Assembly: GCA_010015745.1 (NCBI GenBank) | Contig: ML978259.1 | Location: 1 to 64,000, forward strand | Source of the DNA: Setomelanomma holmii | Lineage: Eukaryota; Ascomycota; Dothideomycetes; Pleosporales; Phaeosphaeriaceae | Direction: 5' to 3' | Length of the DNA: 64,000 nt | Part shown: piece after piece, positions 55,977 through 64,000 of the stretch | Layout: each line of letters opens with the position of its first letter | Numbering within the stretch: the stretch's first letter is position 1 | The notes under the pieces: generated by a model | Database searches by the model: none | What the model was told of the DNA's origin: nothing | What the model saw: the letters and a program-made list of their open reading frames with translations, nothing else | Program-made: the position numbers and the translations under genes

Positions 55977-56658
55977 ATGAAGTTCTCGATCATCGCTGTC
56001 TTGGCCACTGGGTACGATCAGTCTACATACTATGAGCGCGTCGACGAGATCCACTAACATTAAAACAGTGCCTTCGCTGCTCCACTCGTCGAGCGTCAAT
56101 TCCCATCTGGAGCGCCCGGTGCACCTTCCGGTTTCCCTGGCTTCCGTACGCCTTCTGCAATACTGAACAGCGAGACACATTCTGACTATGAACAGCGAGC
56201 GGAGGACCAGGCTTCCCAAGTGGTGGCTTTCGTACGTTGCACATCATTCAAGAGAAGCATGAACACGGTGCTGACATCAAATAGCTGCGCCAACTGGCGG
56301 GTTTCCCTCGGGCTTCCCGGGCGGCTTCCCAACGGGTGGGTTCCGTAAGTTCTCATCCAATTCTCGATGGCTCAGCGCATCTGACCACAATTACAGCGGG
56401 TGGGCCACGCCCGACTGGGGGCCCCGGAGGCTTCCCATCTGGCTTTCCAACGGGTGGATTCCGTAAGCTCTCCCCATCTCTCGAATGATCTAGCTCATCT
56501 GACTTCAACAGCTGGAGGCCCAGCACCCACTGGCGCCCCTGGATTCCCGAGCGGCTTCCGTAAGTATCTGGAGGTCAACGTAAGTGAAGAGACGATGCTG
56601 ACTTGATGTAGCTGGCGCGCCGAGCGCTCTTCCTCCTGCGCCTACACCGACGATCTGA
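55977..56658 (+). CDS. secreted Gly/Pro/Phe-rich repeat protein built from seven small exons
   Basis: Seven exons (55977-56011, 56069-56145, 56196-56231, 56285-56344, 56397-56462, 56512-56559, 56612-56658) join in frame to 122 residues. A signal peptide (MKFSIIAVLATGAFA) is followed by APLVERQ, then variants of GGFPSGFPGGFPTGGF and GGPAPTGAPGF. Every internal exon starts and ends in the same phase: the Pro codon CCN is split C|CN at each of five junctions, so exons can be added or lost without breaking the frame. The introns (49-57 nt) have good signals, and introns 4 and 5 resemble each other, as do exons 4 and 5. This points to growth by duplication of exon-intron units. There is no Cys and almost no charge in the repeat. 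It may be a cell-wall or extracellular structural protein; I recognise no family. Confidence 0.75.
56285..56559 (+). repeat. duplicated exon-intron units
   Basis: Exons 4, 5 and 6 encode variants of one PxGGxPxGGF module. The end of exon 4 and exon 5 differ by only two bases over about 22 nt, and the introns after them align along most of their length. This indicates tandem duplication of a whole exon-plus-intron unit. Confidence 0.65.
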
Positions 56659-57042
56659 GTGGTAAAGGATTCGATGAACGATAAATGAAGTATCGAAAAG
56701 CAGTATAGATGTCTCATTCTTGAACGAGGAGTCTGCGTGTAGTCTCTTACAATATATATTCACAATGGTACATACGTAACCCTATCACCCCCTCGCTGCT
56801 TTGCATGCTTGCGCTTCATTCGTTACCTCATCCACTCTCTCACTGGCGTCACCTTGCATCGCGAGTTTTGGAGGTAGGCGTGCTCTCACTCTCAACCTTG
56901 CTCTCGCCTTTACCTTGAACAGTTGCCTTACAAGCTTGGGAGATAGACTTGACTCCAAACACAACAGCAAAGCTTGAATACTGTCATCAACACCGAAATT
57001 GACCCAATAATCTACACGAAACCATCTCCAGGTCGACCAGCG
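56659..57042. other. intergenic region
   Basis: The 3' region of the repeat-protein gene. Nothing coding is supported. Confidence 0.45.
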
Positions 57043-58265
57043 ATGTCACAAACCACACATGCCACGCGTTTTCGCCTTGTCAGATACCCACCTGGCATTG
57101 AGGCGCCACCAGACGGAATACCAGCTCGCAGACTGGGCCCTTTTGTCCTGTAAGGCGGGCACATCCAGAGAGACAACTCGATGTAGAAGCCACGAAGAGA
57201 CTCGGCGTAGACATCTCCACGGCTGCTTTCAAGCTTAGAACCACAGGGCCACGCTGGGCTGACGGAGAGCAGGGTTTTGACGACCTAGTGGATCGAGATC
57301 GTGCTATTCTCGCGGCATTGAGATATCGGGACATTGAGTTTCGAGACCGCAAAGACGTTGGTCGAGGGTACGGTGTTGCGGTGCACGCATTCTGCATTGA
57401 TTTCGAGGGTGGCATAGCGGAAGGCTATCATGTCAATGATCCTGACTCACCTGAGGTTTCGATCATGTTTAGCTCTGCTTACGGTAAGCCTTCGTTGGAC
57501 ACTGGAGCAGACGACGGGCTCTATGATATTGGCGACTTCAACGGTCAGAAGGAAAGAGACAGGAGCGCAGATACTGAAGAGAGCTATGGTGAAGAGGACA
57601 ATGTCGAAGACAAAGGAAAAAGTGAAAATGTCGCCGCCATGTGGCTCGACTGGAAAGCGCTGATCACCTCGTTCTTCGTTGAAAAAGTCTTCATCCGTCA
57701 CACTCTTGCGTCCCAGGGTAAGATGTACTCAGCCAAAGTCGATTTCGCGGCCCACATCGCCACAGCCAAAGACGAGATCAGATCGCAATGTCCGTACTTC
57801 GAATCTTAAGCCGGCTCCACGCATCCTCTCGAGGGTATCATTAGCGACGAGCAAAGTTTTGATACCACGAAGTCTAATTTTCACTACCACGTTGTCGAAG
57901 ACTTTGACACCAACGCCAGTGTCGAGCGCTTAGCAAGGGCAAAGGCTTGTGCGCGCCGTCTTCACCACTCGTTCGCGCAAGCAGGATCAGAATTGAAGCT
58001 GATTAGCCTCGACGGACTGCCTGATAGTACGGTGATCGATGGTCCGGACTGGGCGCGAATTTTGCGACATGTGAATTGACTGATGGAAGGGAAAAGGCGG
58101 AAGGTCTGGCTACTTGCTGAAACATTTTGTAAGAAAGAGTTTGAAAAGGTTGTGTGTGATTACAGTAGCGGGGACGAGACGATGGATTGGTTCGTGGAAG
58201 AGGATTTCGAAGAGAGTGAGTTGGAGTCGGAGAGAGAGACTGGGTCAGACAGCAGGTCGGGGTGA
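57043..58265 (+). pseudogene. interrupted hypothetical ORF with two in-frame stops
   Basis: One reading frame stays protein-like from about 57102 to 58265 but is cut by TAA at 57807-57809 and TGA at 58077-58079. Between and after the stops the composition does not change: WLDWKALITSFFVEKVFIRHTL before, FHYHVVEDFDTNASVERLARAKACARRLHHSFAQ in the middle, and KVWLLAETFCKKEFEKVV plus an acidic tail after. This frame has no early ATG. A plausible start (57043) lies in another frame and reads RFRLVRYPPGIEAPPDGIPARRLGPF up to 57150. Joining needs a frame change near 57155, either a lesion or an unrecognised intron (a GTAAGG is present there). I know no family. Decay of a former ~375-residue gene is the simplest reading; stop readthrough is a less likely alternative. 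Confidence 0.55.
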
Positions 58266-59554
58266 TTGCTGCGTCAGTGGAAAAGGTGGAGAGGTATCTG
58301 AAGACACGAACTAATTTAATCAACTGGGGAGAAACAACCTCAGAGACACTGGACTACATGAGTCTCGCAATGAGGAGCACATGTACAGTACATATACACG
58401 GACTTCTCTAAGATGACTGTGTTTTGAGTCTGCAATCGAATTAAATGAAGTTTTGAGAAGCTAGGCTTGGTGAACATGTTGTCAAATCGCCATACTTTGC
58501 CGTATCGGAAGTGCTCCTATAAAATTACTTCCGTGGACAGGCTACGCTCTATAGGACTGTAGAGCAGCGAGTTGAGGCAGTGCGATACGGTGTTGCAAAG
58601 TACATTATACCACGCGAGCAACGACATGACGCGGAATTGTATACTAAAATGTCGCGTAGCGGATCTGAGCAGAGGATTGCTGGAGCATAGAGATATTTAG
58701 TTGGAGAGGAGAAAGGAAGAAAGTGAGGGAAGGGATGATAGGAGAGGGCGTGGTATGCTGTGGAAATACGTTGCAGAAGCGATGACTAGCATAGGTGTCA
58801 GCGACAACTTCGACTAGAGTGACTTGGTATGCTCGCCGTGCGGTTTGTGGTGTGAGGTAGATGGGCCAGCTCAAGTCGCGCGAACACCCGGGCACCCATT
58901 TCGAAAATCACCCTAGGACACTTTCTAACGCGTTGTTCACTTGGTCCGGATGGCGAAGCTCGGCCATGTTTGTATTCTTGGCAGCTCGTGGCCTTACTAA
59001 AGCCAAGAGCATCAGCAAAGTGATGTAAAAATAGCTGCACGAAATCCTCGCTTACCTAACCAATGAGGCCGCAGGGGGACGTGGCTGAGCGTGAATGTTC
59101 CAAACGCCCCAACCATCCACTTACCCAATCGAGTCCAAACCTGGAGAACGCTTCTCGTGGCGTCCGCAGGCTTACACCGTCTCGTCTGCGCACCAAGACC
59201 CAAGCGACCACTTGGCTGCGCGTCTGAAGACGATTGTTAAGTCGCACGTGAGCCAGCTGAGACGAAAAGGCGGAGTATGCTCACTTCGCATCAGCAATGG
59301 CGATGGCTAAGCCCGCAAATGTCTTGCTGGAGTTGCATCGCAGGCAACGTATCGTGGCTTTCAGCATGCACTGACAGCGGGCGAAAATGTATAAAGGTAT
59401 CCAGCGTCCGCACGATAGCAAAAATCATCTCATTACAACAACCATCAAAGCAACGTCTTCTTTCCATATCTCCTATCTATCTATTTCATTGTCTGCTTAC
59501 AACACTCACTCAAATTCACCAATACCAACAACCAAACCAAACCAACATCTCAAA
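58266..59554. other. intergenic region
   Basis: About 1.3 kb leading into the small secreted protein gene. No supported coding frame, repeat or RNA gene was found except the TATA box listed separately. Confidence 0.5.
59390..59395 (+). promoter_or_regulatory. TATA box of the small secreted protein gene
   Basis: TATAAA lies 165 nt before the ATG at 59555 and is followed by a long CA/CT-rich leader, the pattern of a strongly transcribed fungal gene. Confidence 0.5.
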
Positions 59555-59956
59555 ATGAAGGCTTCAATCATCGCTTCCACCGTCGCCCTTTTCTCCGGCG
59601 CTCTCGCCGCTCCGCTTGCCGGCGCCGCCGCTCCAGTGCCACTCTTCACTTTCTCCCTCAGCAACGACATCTCCGGCGCCAACGCCGCGTCTTCGGTCGT
59701 CATCAATGCTGCTCCCGTCACTTTGGGAGCTATCTTCCCCTGGGCCAGCAACCTCCGCAGAGATGGCAAGCTGATTGCGACTTCGGCGCAAAACATCAAC
59801 CCCGCTGTGCAGAATGTTTTCTGCATCTTCAAGAACCCCGCCAACGGCGCTGTGATCAAGATCAACGATAAGATCACTTTCGCTGATTTGGATGGCAACC
59901 AGGGCAAGGCTGTCGAGACGGATGTCACCAACTTCACTATTGAGTGCCAGAAATAA
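59555..59956 (+). CDS. small secreted protein
   Basis: A 133-residue, single-exon protein. A classic signal peptide (KASIIASTVALFSGALA) is cleaved near APLAG. The mature part of about 115 residues has two Cys, one in NVFCIFK and one in the terminal TIECQK, which may form a single disulphide. The segment ANGAVIKINDKITFADLDGNQGKAVETDVTNFTI looks like beta strands. It has no long low-complexity tail. The Cys near two-thirds and at the very end is a layout I associate with small secreted fungal proteins of unknown role. The ATG follows a CTCAAA leader context. TATA box and leader suggest high expression. It could be an effector-like or cell-wall protein; no function is assigned. Confidence 0.8.
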   Translation: MKASIIASTVALFSGALAAPLAGAAAPVPLFTFSLSNDISGANAASSVVINAAPVTLGAIFPWASNLRRDGKLIATSAQNINPAVQNVFCIFKNPANGAVIKINDKITFADLDGNQGKAVETDVTNFTIECQK

Positions 59957-60251
59957 ACGATCGATAATGGCAGCTGGAAGAGAAGGTAGATGGGCGGGGG
60001 GTGGAATGGTTGGGACTTGCATTTGGATTTTGTTGCATAGCGTTGGTGTTTTTGATCTAGAGGGCTTGTAATGTCTGCAGTCGCTCCTTTTGGTTTATCA
60101 TTGGGTATAGAGCTATAATAGCTAATGTCGCTCCTTGTTGTGCGCAAAGTACAACTACATAATTTTATCGGTATTACTCTGGTCTCCGTAGGATAGTGAA
60201 GCGAAAGTGACGACTACATTTGCCATGGCTTGACACGCAGAACTTCGGTAT
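59957..60251. other. intergenic region between convergent loci
   Basis: The 3' regions of the small secreted protein gene and the broken regulator. Nothing else was recognised. Confidence 0.4.
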
Positions 60252-62497
60252 TCACCTTCCTCCAGCGAGACCATCGCCCCTCTTGTTCCTCTTGTTCTTC
60301 TTCAAGGGCCGCGCTGGGGAACTCTCAACCTTCCTCTTGCCTTTACTAAGGGGCGAACTGCGACTTAGCACCTCGGTACGCTTATCAAGTGCGACCTGCT
60401 CGCTATATAGATCCACGGTGGCTTGGGCTGTTTCCAGCTTGCGAACTCTCTCCTCACGTCGAGCATCTTCGATGTCCATCTTCATCCGACTTGCATCTAG
60501 TCGTAAAGCCGCTTAGTTTCACCTCCTGGCCCGTGTTTATGTACATCGCACCATTGGGCAAGCACAGCAGCGTCATGTCCGGGAGTGGATGGATCGCATA
60601 CGAATGCTACTGCGTATAGCAGCTTGGACAGAGCCAGCGGTTCCAGGCCTAGATGGTCCTTCGCGAACTGCTCGTATTCTCCGTCGCTTTGAGTGCCCCA
60701 GAGAAAAGAGTACAGTATGGCAAGCCATTGACAGAGAAGAGAGTCCGATAGAAGGTGTTCGAAAGCCGTAACAGCAGCCTCAATACCAGATAACCTAACC
60801 GTTCGGCTGTAATTCGTGTTTTGGAAACGTAGCAACACGATATAAGCCCAATTCAAATGCCCGCTGCCTGTACGCGATAATGTATAGCGTCACGAGGTTG
60901 CTGTAGTAGTGTTCCAGCGTCAGCAATCGTGTAGCAAATGGTCGAACCTCGCGGTGCTGTTGTAATAAGGTATACATGGCATGGATAACCCTTTGGGCTT
61001 GTGACGGAATACAGAGGCCTATAGTTTTAGAGTACGCCAAGATTGGGGAGGGGTGGGATGCGCCTGTAGGCGTTGTGGTATCGGCGTTTCTGGCCACGTG
61101 TTTGGAGGTTGAGTCCATCTGCTCTTCGACCTGTTGATCTAAGTCTGCAACGCCTTTGATGCGCAAGTCGCTTTGAGTAGAACTCGTTTGCGACACCGTA
61201 CTAGGCTTGGTCATGCCGGCGGAAGACGGTGTGGGTGGATCTCTTGAGCGTGCCAAAGTTAAATCTCGAGTATCCAGCTGGAGACTGTGAAAACCTGGCC
61301 CACCAGACGTTTCCAATGGCGGGTCTTATGGTGGAGATGTGAGTCGGCAAGTAATGTTGCGGATTAGGCAATTCTGGCATGACTTTCCAAGCGGAGTGAA
61401 CGACTTGTCGCGCACGTCCGATGCGTAGACTCTACATTTGTAACCACGCTCAACACATTGTGCACAACCGCCGCCGTCTACGACCTTGCCATATGAACTT
61501 TGTATCGCACGTGCATGCGCAATATCCAGCTTTCTGGTAGGTTCAAGTGTGTCCCAATCCTCGTGCACCTGAGGATCGTAGATCTCGAAATCTTGTGTGG
61601 CGGGAGGCTCCCGAAGGAAGTCTGCAAGGTCGGATGAATGCTTGAGTGGGCCGCAGTCACGATGATCTGGCCTATCACCATGGGTAATGTGCGAGACTTG
61701 CCTGGCAGTCGTGTGCGCCTCGTTGTTGAGCTTGAAAGCAGCCCATGGGTATTGCTTGCGGATGTCTTCCTCTATCATCGGATCTTGCGAGATTTCGGTA
61801 TGGTCCAGCTCAATGACCATGCTCTTGATACCTCGAGGCAGCTTACTAGCGCTCGAAACAGTTTTCTGGGGCATGTCCTTTACTGGCACACTAGAAATGC
61901 TCATCCCAGGGAACTGATCTCGCAGTAGTTGTTCTTCGGGCGTGTCTAAGGTATTTTGATTAACACGGAAGATGACTTCGTTGACTGAGGCGGGTATCAA
62001 GTCATCCCGTACAGACTCCCACGACAAATCTGGATGGCTATTCTCGTGAGCGCTGGGATCTTCAAGCACACTTTGTGTGCCGAAGACGGAGTCTCGCTCA
62101 TCGACGTTGACCGTGTGTTCAGGAATGATCACGTTATTGGGAGCGGGTTTCTCGATTGATGCGGTCGAAATGTCCTCGGGAGGCTCTTCAATAAGTGATC
62201 TCCGCAGGGCTTTGGCGCCCACTTGCGCGAACTCTTGAATTATCAGCGCCGGATCAACCTCATAGCTACCCAGGACACGAGTCCTCGCATTTACGCGTAG
62301 ACCCAGTTTTCTTTTGCTGTTGGGACGTTAGACAGCAGCAAGACTGTTTGAGATCCTATAACATACAGTCTGGCGTCATCCTTGAGGGCAAAGAGATCGA
62401 TAGAATCGTCCTCCAGCCGCCGTAGAAGGTTGAACAGCCGACACTCGTCCTCTGTCATGATATACTGATATGTCTTTTGCATCTTCGTGACCGCCAT
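60252..62497 (-). pseudogene. broken zinc-cluster-like regulatory protein
   Basis: A minus-strand gene of roughly 700 residues interrupted three times. Exon 1 (62497-62367: MTEDECRLFNLLRRLEDDSIDLF) joins by a 50-nt intron with CTAAC branch site to exon 2 from 62316. Exon 2 carries CAQCVERGYKC and CQNCLIRNITC, two CxxCx6C units separated by 20 residues, like a stretched zinc-cluster motif. It then meets TAA at 61328-61326. The same frame continues with protein-like sequence (IHAMYTLLQQHREVRPFATRLLTLEHYYSNLVTLYIIAYRQRAF) until a one-base shift near 60858. NWAYIVLLRFQNTNY, LLCQWLAILYSFLWGTQ and GLEPLALSKLLYAVAFVCDPSTPGHDAAVLAQWCDVH follow. Another shift near 60512 leads to RLDASRMKMDIEDARREER and a Lys-rich end. 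Either the first stop ends a shorter real protein or the whole is a pseudogene; three separate lesions favour the latter. Confidence 0.6.
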
Positions 62498-63660
62498 TGC
62501 GAAAATGTTGAATTTGATCCGGCATTCCTGGGGTTATCAATAAACAACCATGTGGACGGCGCTTTCAATTGGATTTCTGGATTGTTGTGCAAAGGTGATA
62601 CAGGGCGCCCGGGTGTTGCTAGCTGAATGATAATACCAGCGTGTTTGTGATTGGCTTGCAGTCCCCCGGGCTTTCGGATGGACCACCCATCCGCGACGCT
62701 GGACGCTGAATGCGATCGGACGAACTGCGGTGTGGTGAAGGATCAGTGGGTGCCGTTTCAGACTGTCGAGGGCGAGGATGATGGAAGGCGCATCACGATT
62801 CGGAGGATAATTGGCTGTTTTAGCGCATCCACTTCGGGCTACGCTAGTCTGCTAGCGCATCTCCTATCGCACGGACATCTTTTGATGTGTACCAAGACGC
62901 GACGACGCAGAACATTTGTTTCAAGCAAAACATCATTCATGCCGACATTCGATACTGGCCGTCTGAAGTTGGTCAGATAATGTCACGAGAAGTGTTAGAA
63001 TTTCAACGATGAATCTGCCTCCCACATTCGACATCAGGAGCTCAATAACGACGATATATTGGACCCAGCCGATTTGATGCGGCAACCACATATATACTTG
63101 CCAGACTTAGGCGCAGCGCGATCGTATACGCGTGTCGAGGCGTGCAAGTTTTCGGTGTCTTGCGATCCGCCATAAGCACCGAGTCTCAAAATCACTCTTG
63201 CACGGTTGTCGTCCATACCTCTGCAACAAGCGCATACGACAGGGCCTACTCCAGATGGACCAACGCGTCTGCAGCAGCGATGCCCGTAGTGCGAAGGCCG
63301 CAAGCCATGGTACTGCCAACGGAGCTTACATATCAGCGTCTTGCTTAAATCTTGAAGTTTGAGTCTACCCGCTGTCCAACATCGCCAACCCCGCTTGATG
63401 TGAATGTGCAGCTCATCTAATTGCGAAGTCGCGAGGCTACCCCACGGTTGCGCGCCCAATATGGATTTTCGAACTGAGAAGCAGCAACGACCTTGCATGC
63501 ATAACTGTGCCATAGACTCGATAAAGGGCGTAGAACTATGGTACCCCGTCGAGAGAAGAGTATAGATATTGGGAGACTGGAATTTAGGGCCTTTCGTTTT
63601 CCCCCTCATATATTCTCACGACTCAAATATCCCATCTCATCACACGACTAAATTTGACGC
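62498..63660. other. intergenic region
   Basis: About 1.2 kb between divergent loci. Frames at 62651-62980 (plus) and 63609-63034 (minus) have no family features. The last 60 nt are a likely leader of the RING gene. Confidence 0.45.
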
Positions 63661-64000
63661 ATGTTTCATCTTACTCAATTCCCAATCCGACCGACCACGC
63701 CGGACTTTGACTCCTGGCGCGCGGATATACTGACTGCTGACACACTCAGTCCTCCCGTGAGTACAACTCAGTCCTCAAGTAAGGTCAATCCAGCAAGGAA
63801 CATCGCAGACTTCTGGATCAGGCGCATTACCTTCGACACCCAGGTGGCGTCCAACGAATCATGCAGCATCTGTCTCAACGGCTACAGTGGCGACCACAAG
63901 GCGTCGTGCGTACGCCTCGGCGAGTGCATGCATGCGTTCGGCTGGCCATGCTTGTACAAATGGGTGACCAGCGATAACCTCTCAGCCAATACGTGCCCCA
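63661..64000 (+). CDS. RING-finger protein, 5' part only
   Basis: An open frame from the ATG at 63661 runs off the window end after 113 codons without a stop. It reads as a polar N-terminus followed by the first part of a RING-type zinc finger: ESCSICLNGYSG supplies the first CxxC pair, CVRLGECMHAFGWPCLYKWV the next Cys/His ligands and a Trp typical of the E2-binding face, and NTCP the beginning of the last CxxC pair (CP). Such proteins are usually E3 ubiquitin ligases. The usual fungal form is a short protein ending soon after the RING. No intron is needed in the visible part. The end of the protein is not in the window, so ligand completeness cannot be judged. Confidence 0.75.
   Translation, partial: MFHLTQFPIRPTTPDFDSWRADILTADTLSPPVSTTQSSSKVNPARNIADFWIRRITFDTQVASNESCSICLNGYSGDHKASCVRLGECMHAFGWPCLYKWVTSDNLSANTCP

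Noticed and set aside
63034..63609. 191-residue minus-strand frame before the RING gene
   Set aside because: No domain and irregular composition; it competes with overlapping frames on both strands.

Overview
The window reads as nuclear DNA of a filamentous ascomycete (Pezizomycotina, most likely a dothideomycete; this placement is inferred from gene content, not from a search). Genes lie on both strands without operons. Many are split by introns of about 45-150 nt with GTRNGT donors, CTRAY-like branch sites and YAG acceptors. The families are typical of such fungi: Pth11/rhodopsin-like membrane protein, NACHT/NLR-like protein, HET domain, PF11951-like regulator, Prs1-type PRPP synthetase with insertion. 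I see no rRNA, CRISPR array or intact transposon, and no convincing tRNA.

Layout. 1-4.3 kb is gene-poor. 4.4-10 kb holds an SREBP-like bHLH regulator with an AT-hook, a conserved hypothetical, and a four-exon cellulose-synthase-like GT2. 11.9-16.5 kb is a compact housekeeping block: DIB1 (U5 snRNP) converges on a HUB1/UBL5-like protein with a long Arg/Asp-rich extension, then PIG-H (GPI anchor synthesis) converges on DEG1/PUS3 (tRNA pseudouridylation). 17-22.3 kb has a large minus-strand gene that splice signals suggest is one fusion: a trypsin-like domain with Cys in the GDSG position joined to a PF11951-like fungal transcription-factor domain. It is divergent from an uncharacterised tail-anchored protein. 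23.3-27 kb encodes a VIT-vWA protein with an FG/GLFG-rich tail, and 27.2-28.9 kb an MFS sugar porter.

29.5-33 kb is an accessory stretch: a 2OG-Fe(II) oxygenase with a frame break and a clearly dead HET-domain gene. 33-37.4 kb has a Pth11-like receptor and a five-exon PRPP synthetase with a 19-nt microexon. 38.3-41 kb is an NLR-like NACHT protein without C-terminal repeats. 42.3-46.2 kb is a full-size ABCB exporter. 48-54.5 kb carries a C69-family dipeptidase lacking the usual Cys, a DmpA/S58 peptidase, a PRKRIP1-like splicing factor and a Det1-like histidine phosphatase. 56-60 kb holds a small secreted Gly/Pro/Phe repeat protein built from seven small exons, an interrupted hypothetical ORF, and a small secreted protein. 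60.2-62.5 kb is a broken zinc-cluster-like regulator. The window ends inside a RING-finger gene.

Two themes stand out. Three spliceosomal proteins (DIB1, HUB1-like, PRKRIP1-like) fall in one window. Intact core genes alternate with accessory loci in different stages of decay. The best candidates for something undescribed are the protease-like/transcription-factor fusion (17-20.8 kb) and the exon-equals-repeat secreted protein (56 kb).
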